A DNA stretch of 64,000 nucleotides from Paenibacillus sabinae T27. GTDB taxonomy: Bacteria > Bacillota > Bacilli > Paenibacillales > Paenibacillaceae. The notes beneath the pieces are model-generated. The model made no database searches. It was not told the DNA's origin and saw nothing but the letters and a program-made list of their open reading frames with translations. The DNA is taken from assembly GCF_000612505.1 (NCBI RefSeq), contig NZ_CP004078.1, forward strand, positions 3,821,252 through 3,885,251, written 5' to 3'. Below are positions 16,397 through 25,830 of this stretch, one piece after another (within the stretch, counting starts at the first letter, position 1; the number at the start of each line of letters is the position of its first letter). Made by a program: the position numbers and the translations under genes.

Positions 16397-19300
16397 TCAC
16401 GGTCTGTTTCCTCCTTCGTCTTGGCGGGACAGCATCTCCCAGATGGCCTCTTTGCCCGGCTTGCCCAAGTGTTTGAATCCGTTGCCCTCTACGGCCTCGT
16501 CGAACTGGCACACTGCCCTGTAAGAACAGAACGTGCATGCGGTCTCCTGCTGAATCCGGTAAGGCGTGATTGCCACATCTCCTTCGGTAATGCGGGTTCC
16601 GATCTCCGTAATCGTCCCTCTTACCGAAGACAGAAGGCGCCCCCACTGCTCGGGTGTGGCGACGGATGCGCTGCTGTAGAAGCTGCCATCGCTCTTAATC
16701 GCAACAGGCACGATACTGGAATGCCCCTTGTCCAGACTCGTATCCATAAGTGAGACGACCTCGCGGTCCGCCATAAGGAGACCCTTCATCTTGAACCGCT
16801 TAAGCAGCTCCTGCTGCGCCTGCTCCAGGTTCATGCCGTTCGCTGAAGAAAGCAGCGGATCATGGACGTGGAAATACAGCGTTCCCGCCGGAAACGCAGG
16901 CTCCCCCAGCCACTCCTCGGCATAGGTTAGCAGCACATCGAGATAGGTCAGCATCTGCAGCGACAGCCCGTAGTAAACTTCATGCAGCTTTAGATCCTTG
17001 CGGCTTGACTTATAATCAATGACCCGCAGCAGTATTCCGTTCTCGCCCTCTGCGGTGTCAACCCGGTCGATCCTTCCGACGACTTCCATCAGGCACCCGT
17101 TCGGGAGCTCGATGCGCAGGGGCGGCAGCGGCTTGCCGGGTCCGAAATCCAGCTCCAGAAAAGCGATGTCGAAGCTGCCCCGCCGGGCGTGCTCTCCGAG
17201 AATTACGGAGGCACGCCCGACAATATTCTTTAGCTTGCGGGAAATATAGCCGTAGCGCTTCGAGCTAAGCAGAATCTCTCCCTGAAGCATCGGAGACAGC
17301 ATGTCCACCGTCTTGCCGGCTTCCATCCGGCATTCGTCCGGCGTCATGGCCCCCCAGCTTCGTCCCTCGTCCCGCAGCTTGGCCGCCATGGAGCTCAGCG
17401 CGGCGTGAAACAGCTGTCCGATATCCGGAGCCTGAAGCTTATAAAGCTGGCGCTCCTTGAGGCGCAAGCCGTAGGAGGCGAAATGGGAGAACGGGCAGGA
17501 GACGAATTTCTCCATGCGCGAGACGCTTCCGCGCAATGTGGAGCCGCCATATAGCCGCAGACTCGTCTCGCGTCTGAGCGGAGCTCCGGCATTACGGTAA
17601 AACAGCGAGCCGGTCAACGTCTGCAGGTCCGGGCGCCACTCCGCGTTATCCGCAAACCAGTTGTAGACCTCCCACCAGACCGCCGGGATATTCTGTCCCT
17701 GCTTCCACTGGCGCAGCTGTACGATGAGCATGCGCAGACTCTGCTTCGGATTGCCGATGAATTCGCGGTGCTCCTCAGGCGGTGCCGACACCGGAAGGCT
17801 GTGCAGAGGGTGCTCGGCGACCTCCGGGTACATCCGGCGCAGATGGCGGACAACCTCCGAAGGAAGCAGAGACTTGCCTTCGTCATCCGTACAGGCGTAG
17901 CTGATCCACAGCTTGCGGGAAGCCGATGTCAGCGCGTTATAGATCAGGAAGCGCTCGTCCAGCATTTTGCGGGAAGCGCCCGGAGCAAGCTCCATGCCCG
18001 CTCCTTCCAGGAAGGAACGCTCCGTCTCGGACAGAACACCGTCCTCCTGAATAAGCGCCGGTACGACCCCTTCGTTGAAACCAAGCAAGAAGGCGTATTT
18101 GACACCCGTTGTCCGGGTCCGGTCCATCGTCCCGACAAGCACCTGATCCAGCGATGGAGGAACAAGGCCCATCCGCAGCTCGGCAAGCCCCGTCTCCAGA
18201 ATCCCGGCGAAGATGTCAAAGCTTAAAGCTTCATCGCCCATCATCTCGACGATCTGATCCAGCAGATCAAGGATAGCGCCCCACAGCTGCCGGTGCTCTC
18301 GGGCGTCCTGCGTTCTTCCTTCTTCCAATGCGGCGGCGCTCATATATTCCAGCTTCCGGGGAGCGGAGGTATCTTCCAGCAGCTCAAATACCGTCCTGCA
18401 TAAGTCCCCGCCGCTGCGGCTTCTCTTGATTCGCCGTTCAAAAGCTATCAGCGGACCGGTCACCGCCTCCCTGCAAGCTTCCATCAGCGGCACCAGTCTG
18501 TTGTCTGTCTTTCCTCCGCCTTCCAGCGACAGGCTCGGGATCGCCTTCCATTTATAATTCTTGTCCGTCCAGCGGTAGCCTTGAATGCCGCAGGCCAGAA
18601 CGTAGTTTTCCAGAGTGTCCATATCGTCCCTGGTCAGGCTGCCGTCCGCAGGAAGCAGGAAACCCGTCTTGATGCACCGGAACACGTCCTCATACCGCCA
18701 GCGCCGGCGGACAATGTCCAGCGCCGAACGGATAAACTCCACCAGCGAATGATGCAGCTCGCCTTCCTTGCGGTCGAGGAAGAACGGGACGCCATAGTCG
18801 CGGAAAAGCGCAGGAACAAGGTAATCGTAATCCTCCAGCTTGCGAACGAACACGGCCATTTCACCGTACTTCGCTCCTTGCTCCCGGGCAAGCCTCATCA
18901 TCTCGCGCAGTGCGCCTTCAATCTCCGCCCGCTTGTTCACGGCCGCCCGGATCGTAATCTCCTCTTCCGCGGGCTCCGGTCCCCGGTACGCCAGCCTGCG
19001 GTCAAAGCCCCGCTCCAGATGCGCCAGAGCGGGGGCCTCCGCAAAACGCGGCAGCACCGAAGGAGACAGCATTTCATCCCAGACTTCTGCGCCCAGCTCT
19101 TCCGCCATCCCTCTCAGCTTAATGTAAGCCGAGGCCGATGGATGGAACAGATCCAGCTCATGGGGCCGGTTAACGCCTAAAAATGGCCGGTCAAGCGTCA
19201 GCGCGACCGTGATATCGGCGGCATGAAGCATTAGCTGGCGCAGCACCGTAAATTCGCGGGCCGTAAACCCCCGGAAGCCGTCTACGAAAATGGTAGAGCC

Positions 19301-19900
19301 CTTTACGAACGAGGAGTTGGGAATTAGCTCCGCAAGCTCGGCCAGCCGGTCTTCTTCATCCATATACAGATGGGACATCTCCTTCTCCAGATCGCCGAAA
19401 ACGAGCTTCAGATCCGCAAGCTTCCCCACAAGGATCGGACTTCTACCCGCAGATTCCGTCAGCCGGGAAATCTGCTCTTCCAGATCCGATGCGCCGAGAC
19501 AGCACCGCTTAAGCTCGGCATGCAGCCGGCTCAATTGGTCCACGAAACCCGGGCGGTCCGACGAGGCGCCGAACAGCTTCAGCTCCTCCTTGCGGCGGCT
19601 CAAAATCTTGTAAAGAAGCATCTTCTTGCCTTCATCGCCGATCGGTACGCTGCCCCGGCCGCCAGTTTCCTGCTTCACCCGGTAGGAAAGGCGCGGAAAG
19701 CTCAGCGTCTGCGCGCGCAGGCTCCCCCGGACATCGCAGGCGCCAAGCAGCCCTTGCTCAGCGCTAAAGGAGCCCTGCTCCGGAACGAGCTGAATAATCG
19801 GAGGGCCGAGCGGATCTTCGCGCAGAGCGGAACAGATTGCATTCCATATTTTCGTCGTCTTGCCGCTGCCCGAGCGGCCGATCAGAAACGTTACCGACAT
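16397..19900 (-). CDS. addB: ATP-dependent nuclease subunit B (AddB)
   Basis: The 1167-residue protein is AddB, the second subunit of AddAB. It has the N-terminal P-loop GRSGSGKTTKIW (residues 8-19), an inactive helicase-like core and a C-terminal RecB-type nuclease domain with LRVIDYKSS. An iron-sulfur cluster is expected from Cys in VSCPFSHFASYG together with the cluster CTFCSYRAVC near the end. Length is normal for the family. GGAG lies about 10 nt before the ATG. The 102-bp structured repeat at 19920-20021 ends just upstream of this ribosome site, so it lies in the addB leader. Confidence 0.95.
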   Translation of the reverse strand: MSVTFLIGRSGSGKTTKIWNAICSALREDPLGPPIIQLVPEQGSFSAEQGLLGACDVRGSLRAQTLSFPRLSYRVKQETGGRGSVPIGDEGKKMLLYKILSRRKEELKLFGASSDRPGFVDQLSRLHAELKRCCLGASDLEEQISRLTESAGRSPILVGKLADLKLVFGDLEKEMSHLYMDEEDRLAELAELIPNSSFVKGSTIFVDGFRGFTAREFTVLRQLMLHAADITVALTLDRPFLGVNRPHELDLFHPSASAYIKLRGMAEELGAEVWDEMLSPSVLPRFAEAPALAHLERGFDRRLAYRGPEPAEEEITIRAAVNKRAEIEGALREMMRLAREQGAKYGEMAVFVRKLEDYDYLVPALFRDYGVPFFLDRKEGELHHSLVEFIRSALDIVRRRWRYEDVFRCIKTGFLLPADGSLTRDDMDTLENYVLACGIQGYRWTDKNYKWKAIPSLSLEGGGKTDNRLVPLMEACREAVTGPLIAFERRIKRSRSGGDLCRTVFELLEDTSAPRKLEYMSAAALEEGRTQDAREHRQLWGAILDLLDQIVEMMGDEALSFDIFAGILETGLAELRMGLVPPSLDQVLVGTMDRTRTTGVKYAFLLGFNEGVVPALIQEDGVLSETERSFLEGAGMELAPGASRKMLDERFLIYNALTSASRKLWISYACTDDEGKSLLPSEVVRHLRRMYPEVAEHPLHSLPVSAPPEEHREFIGNPKQSLRMLIVQLRQWKQGQNIPAVWWEVYNWFADNAEWRPDLQTLTGSLFYRNAGAPLRRETSLRLYGGSTLRGSVSRMEKFVSCPFSHFASYGLRLKERQLYKLQAPDIGQLFHAALSSMAAKLRDEGRSWGAMTPDECRMEAGKTVDMLSPMLQGEILLSSKRYGYISRKLKNIVGRASVILGEHARRGSFDIAFLELDFGPGKPLPPLRIELPNGCLMEVVGRIDRVDTAEGENGILLRVIDYKSSRKDLKLHEVYYGLSLQMLTYLDVLLTYAEEWLGEPAFPAGTLYFHVHDPLLSSANGMNLEQAQQELLKRFKMKGLLMADREVVSLMDTSLDKGHSSIVPVAIKSDGSFYSSASVATPEQWGRLLSSVRGTITEIGTRITEGDVAITPYRIQQETACTFCSYRAVCQFDEAVEGNGFKHLGKPGKEAIWEMLSRQDEGGNRP

Positions 19901-19919
19901 GCTTCATTAACTCCTTCCG

Positions 19920-20021
19920 TAAGAAGAAACGGCTTCGCCGTCCTCTGGAAGAGGAAGGCATCCGCTTCTCGTAAAAATATCAGGTTAAGGATAAGCGCGA
20001 AGCTCATACTTCTGATATTTC
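19920..20021. repeat. Dispersed structured element, copy 1 (addB leader)
   Basis: This 102-bp element recurs at 37589-37690 in the same orientation. The first ~60 bp are nearly identical and include the palindromic GCCGTCCTCT/AGAGGAAGGC hairpin, with one mismatch here. The inner ~40 bp differ but keep pairing: outer arms AAATATCAG and CTGATATTT here correspond to AAATATAAG and CTTATATTT in copy 2, and the inner arms have changed on both sides as well. Read on the minus strand, it ends in a small CGGCGAAGCCG hairpin plus TTTCTTCTT, just before the addB ribosome site. Confidence 0.75.
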
Positions 20022-20168
20022 GAATAAACCGTAAGTGCAAGCGTTCTGTGCAGTCAGCTCCGCCGCATCCAGCGGCAGAGGCTGACATCCGTCCTATCAT
20101 TATATCATATGAAAGCGAATCGGAACATACGTTTGCTATCCTGCCAATGCTTGGTGAACAACCGGAAC

Positions 20169-20213
20169 AAAAAAAGAAACGAACGCCGTCCCTGAAAGAA
20201 CGGCGCCCGTTTC
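20169..20213 (-). terminator. Terminator of the RlmI-like methyltransferase gene
   Basis: Minus-strand stem GAAACG-GG-CGCCGT / ACGGCG-TT-CGTTTC (one internal loop) is followed by T7, 25 bp after the stop codon. Confidence 0.88.
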
Positions 20214-20237
20214 TGAATACATGTATGGCTAACAAAA

Positions 20238-21671
20238 TTACTTGGAGGTCACCTCAAAAATGGCAAACTTCAGGTAATGCCCCTCGTCCACGCCCAAAAT
20301 TTGCGGATGATCCTTGCCCGCGGCGCGCCACTCGATCAGCCGCAGCACCTTCCCCGCATCCTCGGCGGCTTCGGCAATCGTCTCCAGAAACAGCTCGGGA
20401 CGCATGTGATAGGAACAGCTCGCGGTAACCAGATAGCCGCCTTCATTCACGAGCTTCATGCCGTGCAGGTTGATGTCCTTATAGCCGCGGCAAGCCCCTT
20501 TGACCGCGCTCTTCGTCTTGGCAAAAGCGGGCGGATCGAGAATGACGACATCCCAGGTGCGTCCTCCACCGGCCGTCATCGGCTTCGAGGTATCCGTCTT
20601 GACGGCGGTTTTGCCCCCTTTTGCTGCTGCCTGAGACTTCTCCGGCGAAGCGGACAAGGTATTCGCGGCGGAGCGTTCCGCCCGTTCTTCCAGCCCTTTC
20701 GCCTGGCTGCGCAAATATTGGAAAGCGTCGTCCACGACGAACTCCACCCGGTCGCTAAAACCGTTCAGCTCGACGTTGGCTTTGGCGCTTTCAATCGCAT
20801 GCGCGGAAACGTCGAGGCAGGTGACCTTTTTGGCCCCGTATTTGCAGGCGTTCAGCGTAAAACTCCCCGTATGCGAGAAGCATTCGAGCACGGTAGCGCC
20901 GTCCCAGTATGGGAAGGTGACTTCTTTGCCGCTCTTGTTGACGGGAACCTTCCGGGTCAAGCCGTCTTCACTCGCAACCTCCTGGAGCGTAATCCCGCTG
21001 CGGACTCCCCAGCCGGTCATCAGCGGAGCGATGGACGCGCGGTTTTCCCTCTGATCAAAGAAATACCCTGTCTTCTGGCCCTGCTCGATGTCGACAATCA
21101 GCTTTAGTCCGTTCTCGGTCACTGTAACATGGCGGGGACATTCTCCATACAGAACCCCCGTCTTCTGCTCCAGGCCCTCAAGCTCGCGGACAGAGACATC
21201 GCTTCGTTCATAGATCCCCTTCGGATTCAGCACTTGTACGAGCGCATCAACAATTTCGGCGCGGCGCTTGTCCATTCCGAGCGTCAGCAGCTGCACGACG
21301 AGCACGTCTCCGAAGCGGTCGACAATCAGACCCGGCAAAAAATCGGCCTCGCCGTAAACCAGCCTATAAGCGTTCTCCCCGCCGAGGAACCGTTCGCGGT
21401 GCTTCAGACAACTGGCAAATCTTTCCGTGAAAAACGCCGTGTCCATCGCCTCCAGCGGCTTGTGCGACACGACTCGGATTCGAATCTGCGAAGCCGGATT
21501 GTAATATCCGGTCGCCAAATATTTTCGTTGATGGCTGAAGACGTCTACCAGACCTCCCTCTTCGGGATTCCCCTCCACCGTCTCCACTTCGTTGCCGTAA
21601 ATCCACGGATGTCCCGCTTCCAGCCTTTTTTTGCGGCTGCGCTGTAAAATTACCGATGCCAATAGCTTCAA
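20238..21671 (-). CDS. Class I SAM-dependent rRNA methyltransferase, RlmI family (YwbD-like)
   Basis: The 477-residue protein has the RlmI layout: an N-terminal PUA domain (about 1-75, HPWIYGNEVE), a central domain with IVDRFGDVLVVQ, and a Rossmann methyltransferase domain with GYFFDQRENR, FSHTGSFTLNA and catalytic-site VVILDPPAFAK. The family methylates cytosine-5 of 23S rRNA; the exact position cannot be read here. It is about 80 residues longer than relatives. One insert lies between MTGWGVRSG and WDGATVLE. A low-complexity insert of roughly 45 residues (Ser/Ala/Lys-rich) sits before WDVVILDPP. It is a single-gene unit with its own terminator. Confidence 0.88.
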   Translation of the reverse strand: MKLLASVILQRSRKKRLEAGHPWIYGNEVETVEGNPEEGGLVDVFSHQRKYLATGYYNPASQIRIRVVSHKPLEAMDTAFFTERFASCLKHRERFLGGENAYRLVYGEADFLPGLIVDRFGDVLVVQLLTLGMDKRRAEIVDALVQVLNPKGIYERSDVSVRELEGLEQKTGVLYGECPRHVTVTENGLKLIVDIEQGQKTGYFFDQRENRASIAPLMTGWGVRSGITLQEVASEDGLTRKVPVNKSGKEVTFPYWDGATVLECFSHTGSFTLNACKYGAKKVTCLDVSAHAIESAKANVELNGFSDRVEFVVDDAFQYLRSQAKGLEERAERSAANTLSASPEKSQAAAKGGKTAVKTDTSKPMTAGGGRTWDVVILDPPAFAKTKSAVKGACRGYKDINLHGMKLVNEGGYLVTASCSYHMRPELFLETIAEAAEDAGKVLRLIEWRAAGKDHPQILGVDEGHYLKFAIFEVTSK

Positions 21672-21830
21672 CTCCCGATGTTTGTTAATTATGTGGCTCC
21701 GCCCCTGTCATGTCCCGGTTGCCTTATTCATATATTGGTGTACAACCCTGCCTGAAAGCAAGAAGTGAGATAAGGGCTGTCCCAAGAATGAGTTTACGAT
21801 CTTATTTTTGAAAAAAGGAGAACCGCTGCC

Positions 21831-22817
21831 ATGATCCGCGAAGTGCTGTTCCCTGTATTATACGGCATTGTCATCTTTCTTGCCGGGATGAAGCTGATGG
21901 AGACCGCGCTCTCCAGGTTGGCCGGCCCGCTGCTTACCGGTGTCCTGAACAAGGCGACGGCCACACCCCTTATGGGCATGGCCTCCAGCACCCTGCTCAC
22001 CGCCCTTCTGCAAAGCAGCACCGCCGTAACGGTGCTGTCGATCGGCATGGTCAACGCCGGGCTGCTGACCTATGCCCGGACGCTTGGGATTATTCTCGGC
22101 AGCAATATCGGCACCTGCCTGACAACGGAGCTCATCGGCCTGCAGATCGGCCGGTTCGCGGCGCCGCTGCTGGCGGCCTCGCTGTCACTTTGGGCGGCGG
22201 CGGTCACGCTTGGCGAGCTTCCGTCCTATAGATCGCGCCTTGCGGAGACCGGGCGCAGAATCTCCCTGCCGCTTCAGTTCGCCAGCCTGGCGATCGCAGG
22301 CTTCGCGCTCGTACTGTGGGGCATCTCGGTCATGCAATCCATTGGCCCCGCGCTGCAGAAGAGCGGCCTCTTCGCCTGGTTCCTGAACCGGGCGGCGGAG
22401 AACGCCCTGTGGGGCTTTGCCGCCGGAGCCTGCCTGACGGCGCTGGTGCACAGCAGCAGCGCCGTCATCGGCATGGCGATGGGCGTCGCCGCTTCCGGAG
22501 CGCTGCCGCCGGAGCTTGGCATCGCCATCGTGCTGGGTGCCAATGTTGGCACCTGCGCGACCGCGGTCATCGCCTCCATTGGCGGCAGCTCCTCAGGCGT
22601 CTTCGTCGCCTGGTCGCATGTCGCGCTCAATGCCGGCGGCGCGGTTCTGTTCCTCCCCGTTACCGGTCTGATCCGGGAGGCCGCCGCCTGGATCGGCGGC
22701 GGGCCCGCCGCGCAAATCGCCCACGCGCAGACCCTGTTTAACGTCGCCTGCTCGCTGCTGGCGCTTCCTCTCTGTTATCTGCCCGTATGGTCAAGACTGG
22801 AAAGGCGGCTGCAATAA
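21831..22817 (+). CDS. Na+/phosphate-cotransporter family protein, PhoU-less (NptA-like)
   Basis: The 328-residue membrane protein has the two inverted Na/Pi-cotransporter repeats. QSSTAVTVLSIGMVNAG with GSNIGTC lies in the first half and HSSSAVIGMAMGVAASG with GANVGTC in the second. About eight to nine membrane segments are visible. The C-terminal PhoU-like domain found in longer homologues is absent. It probably moves phosphate or a related anion with Na+, by family inference. AAAAGGAG precedes the ATG by about 9 nt. It is a lone plus-strand gene, divergent from the methyltransferase and convergent with mtaB. The 160-bp upstream gap shows no clear promoter. Confidence 0.85.
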   Translation: MIREVLFPVLYGIVIFLAGMKLMETALSRLAGPLLTGVLNKATATPLMGMASSTLLTALLQSSTAVTVLSIGMVNAGLLTYARTLGIILGSNIGTCLTTELIGLQIGRFAAPLLAASLSLWAAAVTLGELPSYRSRLAETGRRISLPLQFASLAIAGFALVLWGISVMQSIGPALQKSGLFAWFLNRAAENALWGFAAGACLTALVHSSSAVIGMAMGVAASGALPPELGIAIVLGANVGTCATAVIASIGGSSSGVFVAWSHVALNAGGAVLFLPVTGLIREAAAWIGGGPAAQIAHAQTLFNVACSLLALPLCYLPVWSRLERRLQ

Positions 22818-22832
22818 AGCAGGCCGCCTTTC
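22800..22832. terminator. Bidirectional hairpin between the NptA-like gene and mtaB
   Basis: GAAAGGCGGCTGC pairs with GCAGGCCGCCTTTC across a 6-nt loop, with one bulge. It overlaps the last codons of the plus-strand gene and lies between convergent genes. The T-tails are short, so its efficiency is uncertain. Confidence 0.6.
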
Positions 22833-22886
22833 GTCTATTATACCATTATCGTTACCCGAAACAGTCTTGCCGCCGAGCATTCGCTG

Positions 22887-24221
22887 CTAGATCGACAAAG
22901 CCTCTCCGGTCACCAAGGCCAGTTCGCCTCTGCACTCGTTGACGCCGGCTTCTGTCAGCTTGACGCGGCACAGCCGGCCTTGCAGCTCATCTCCGCCTTC
23001 GAAGAGCACCTGCAGATAGTTGTCGCTGAAGCCGTGCTGGATATCCCGGCCGGGCGCGCCTTTTGCCGATCTCTCCGCAATCACCTCAACCGTCTGTCCA
23101 ACAAACCGGCGGGCATAGGCCAGCTGCATTTCCTCGGACAAGTCGATCAGCTGCTGCACGCGGTCGTTCTTGACGTCTTCGTCAACCTGATCCTCCATGC
23201 GGGCCGCGGGCGTGCCTGTGCGCTTCGAATACGGGAACACATGCATTTCCGAATAATTGACGGCCTTCATGAAGTCGTAGCCCGCGCGGAACATCTCGTC
23301 CGTCTCCCCCGGGAAGCCGACAATGACGTCAGTGGTGATGCCTACGTCCGGCATCGCCTGACGGATCAGCTGCATTTTGGCAAAATACTCTTCGGTCGTA
23401 TACTTCCGGCGCATCCGTTTCAGCACTTCGTTATGTCCGGCCTGAAGCGGAATATGGAGATGACGGCACATTTTTGAAGAGCGGTTCAAAACATCCAGCA
23501 ATTTCTCGTCGATCTGACTCGCTTCAATCGAGCTGATGCGCACACGCTCCAGTCCGTCCACCTTGTCCAGCTCCCAGAGCAGATCGGCAAGCCGGTAATT
23601 GTCAAGATCGTCGCCGTAGCCGCCGGTATGAATGCCGGTCAGCACAAACTCCTTGTAACCGGCCTCCACGAGCTGATGCGCCTGTCTGACAATGCTCTTC
23701 GGATCGCGACTGCGGGACAGCCCCCGGGACCACGGAATGATGCAGAAGGTGCAGAAGTTGTTGCAGCCGTCCTGAATTTTGAGAAAAGCCCGCGTCCGGT
23801 CGGCAAAGCCCGGCACGTCCAGCTCCTCGAACTCCCGCGTCTTCATGATGTTGCGGACGGCGTTGACGGGCTGCCGCGATTCGCGGATATTGTTCACATG
23901 GCGGATAATCTGATCGCGGTCCTGGTTGCCGATGACCAGATCGACGCCGGGAATGTCCAGAATCTCGCCCGGAGAGGTCTGCGCATAGCAGCCCGTAACG
24001 GCCACAATCGCTTCCGGATTGCGCCGGACCGCGCGGCGGATCATCTGCCGGCTTTTTTTGTCGCCCGTATTGGTGACGGTGCATGTATTAATGACGTAGA
24101 CATCGGACTGTCCTTCGAAGTCCACCTGCTCGTAGCCTTCCTGCTTGAACAGCTGCCAGATGGCTTCGGTATCGTAAAAGTTGACTTTGCAGCCTAATGT
24201 ATAAAAAGCAACGGATGGCAT
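22887..24221 (-). CDS. mtaB: tRNA t6A37 methylthiotransferase MtaB
   Basis: The 444-residue protein is a radical-SAM methylthiotransferase that adds a methylthio group to t6A at position 37 of tRNA. The N-terminal UPF0004 domain has cluster cysteines C11, C47 and C78. The radical-SAM CxxxCxxC is CNNFCTFC (C153, C157, C160), and a TRAM domain ends the protein. The MtaB rather than MiaB assignment rests on the start MPSVAFYTLGCKVN and the length. It starts 3 bp after rsmE and belongs to the prmA-(S2P)-rsmE-mtaB cluster common in Firmicutes. Confidence 0.94.
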   Translation of the reverse strand: MPSVAFYTLGCKVNFYDTEAIWQLFKQEGYEQVDFEGQSDVYVINTCTVTNTGDKKSRQMIRRAVRRNPEAIVAVTGCYAQTSPGEILDIPGVDLVIGNQDRDQIIRHVNNIRESRQPVNAVRNIMKTREFEELDVPGFADRTRAFLKIQDGCNNFCTFCIIPWSRGLSRSRDPKSIVRQAHQLVEAGYKEFVLTGIHTGGYGDDLDNYRLADLLWELDKVDGLERVRISSIEASQIDEKLLDVLNRSSKMCRHLHIPLQAGHNEVLKRMRRKYTTEEYFAKMQLIRQAMPDVGITTDVIVGFPGETDEMFRAGYDFMKAVNYSEMHVFPYSKRTGTPAARMEDQVDEDVKNDRVQQLIDLSEEMQLAYARRFVGQTVEVIAERSAKGAPGRDIQHGFSDNYLQVLFEGGDELQGRLCRVKLTEAGVNECRGELALVTGEALSI

Positions 24222-24224
24222 TTT

Positions 24225-24989
24225 TCAAGCTTCCCCCATTTCTCCGGTTTCATATAAAATGCAAGCGGCGGCCACCATGCCGGCCGTCTCGCAGCGCAGA
24301 ATACGCTTGCCGAGGCCGACGGACACCGCGCCCGCCACTTCAGCCTCCCGGCACTCGCTCTCGCTGAAGCCTCCCTCCGGCCCGACGATCACAAGGACCG
24401 AGGCTTCCGCCGAGTTTCCAAGCCGCGCCGCCCACGGCGCAACCGCGGAGCGCAGCTGAAGCCCTTCTTCCTTCTCGTAGCAGAAGTACACCGCATCGTA
24501 GCGGTCCGCCGATTTCAGCAGCTGCTTCCAGGACAGCGGCGCAGCCACTTCCGGAACGATATTCCGGTGCGCCTGCTCCGCGGCTTCCTTGGCAATCTTG
24601 CGCCAGCGGTCCAGCCGCTTGCTCTCCTTACGCTCGTCGTACTGAACGATGGTCCGCTCCGAGAGGAACGGCTGGAATGCGGCCGCGCCGATCTCGGTGC
24701 ATTTTTGAATGACGATTTCCATCTTGTCGCCCTTGGGCAGACTTTGGGCTACCGTAATTTTGACGCGGGCCTCCTCCGTCATCGGCAAATTCTCTATAAT
24801 GGAGGCGGTAACGACGCCTTCGTTAATCGCCGCAATTTCGACCAAAGCCTCGCGGGACACGCCGTCGCTCACAATCAGCTTGTCCCCGGGCTTGCCGCGC
24901 ATTACACGGGCGATATGACGGGCATCTTCACCGCCGATGGATACATGGTCTTCCCCGAATTGCCCGGGGTCTACGAAATATCGCTGCAT
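24225..24989 (-). CDS. rsmE: 16S rRNA (uracil1498-N3)-methyltransferase RsmE
   Basis: The 254-residue protein is an RsmE/SPOUT methyltransferase. It starts MQRYFVDPGQFGEDH and has an N-terminal PUA-like domain with DARHIARVMRGKPGD. The C-terminal knot contains VIVGPEGGFSESE and VGLGKRILRCETA, the SAM-binding trefoil signatures. It methylates U1498 of 16S rRNA. I prefer the ATG at 24989, which gives the family N-terminus; an ATG four codons upstream (25001) is possible. It is directly upstream of mtaB. Confidence 0.94.
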   Translation of the reverse strand: MQRYFVDPGQFGEDHVSIGGEDARHIARVMRGKPGDKLIVSDGVSREALVEIAAINEGVVTASIIENLPMTEEARVKITVAQSLPKGDKMEIVIQKCTEIGAAAFQPFLSERTIVQYDERKESKRLDRWRKIAKEAAEQAHRNIVPEVAAPLSWKQLLKSADRYDAVYFCYEKEEGLQLRSAVAPWAARLGNSAEASVLVIVGPEGGFSESECREAEVAGAVSVGLGKRILRCETAGMVAAACILYETGEMGEA

Positions 24990-25045
24990 GCTTATCAACA
25001 TCCTGTTCTGTATTTAAAGCATTCCCATTCCTTGTTTTCAGGCGA

Positions 25046-25086
25046 AAACGGCGGCGTCCCTCGCCTGCCGGGCCCTGCCGCCGTTT
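25046..25086 (-). terminator. Possible terminator after the site-2 protease gene
   Basis: A 10-bp perfect stem (AAACGGCGGC / GCCGCCGTTT) with a 21-nt GC-rich loop lies between the S2P gene and rsmE. The T-tail is only a few bases, so it may be attenuating rather than terminating. Confidence 0.5.
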
Positions 25087-25147
25087 CCATTCAAACAAAC
25101 TCCATCATACAACGTTTGCTTCCTGATGAACAGTCCTACAGATTTAT

Positions 25148-25828
25148 TTAAGTAAAAAGCTGATAGAAAAAATTAAGAGTATCCGACCGCATAATATATG
25201 CCCACATGCTCAAAGGCGCGATCGTATACGCCTGAAGCGCGGGAATGAACACGATCAGCAGAAACAGAAACATGGCCCACTGCTCGATCCGCTGCAGTCT
25301 TCCCCGTAGGGGACGCGGCGCAAGATCTTCGATAATCCGGTAGCCGTCAAGCGGCGGCAGCGGAATCAGATTAAATAAAAACAGGAAAAAGTTCCAGAAA
25401 GTAAATACGCTGAAAAACAGCTGTCCCGCCTCTTGGGCTTTCCCTGTCGGGATCGCATCGAAGACGCCGGTCGCAATCAGCAGCGCGTAGATCAGACAGC
25501 CGAGGATCGCCATCAGCAGATTGCTGATCGGTCCAGCCGCCGATACGATAATGCCCATCACACGCGGACGGCTGAAATTGTCGCGGTTGACCGGCACCGG
25601 CCGTGCCCAGCCGAAGCCCGCGATCAGCAGGAGAAGAATCCCGAAGAAATCAAAATGCACCGCTGGATTCAGCGTCATACGGCCCAGCAATCGGGCCGTC
25701 GGGTCGCCGAACCGGTTAGCGAAATAAGCATGGCTGAACTCATGAACCGTAAAGGCGATCAGAATCGATACCAGAAAAAACGGCAGCTGATCCAGCGGCA
25801 TACGAATAATGCTTTGCAAAAAGTCCAT
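25148..25828 (-). CDS. Site-2 protease family intramembrane metalloprotease (YwhC-like)
   Basis: The 226-residue protein has about six membrane segments and the zinc motif HEFSH (H29, E30, H33) in the first helix. The third ligand motif NLIPLPPLDGYRI lies in the C-terminal half. This is the compact S2P group without PDZ or CBS domains. Substrates are unknown; homologues are often called M50 peptidases. It begins 2 bp after prmA, so it is co-transcribed. With two ECF sigma systems nearby it could act on membrane anti-sigma factors, but the usual RsiW protease RasP is a larger PDZ-containing protein. Confidence 0.88.
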   Translation of the reverse strand: MDFLQSIIRMPLDQLPFFLVSILIAFTVHEFSHAYFANRFGDPTARLLGRMTLNPAVHFDFFGILLLLIAGFGWARPVPVNRDNFSRPRVMGIIVSAAGPISNLLMAILGCLIYALLIATGVFDAIPTGKAQEAGQLFFSVFTFWNFFLFLFNLIPLPPLDGYRIIEDLAPRPLRGRLQRIEQWAMFLFLLIVFIPALQAYTIAPLSMWAYIMRSDTLNFFYQLFT

Positions 25829-25830
25829 CT

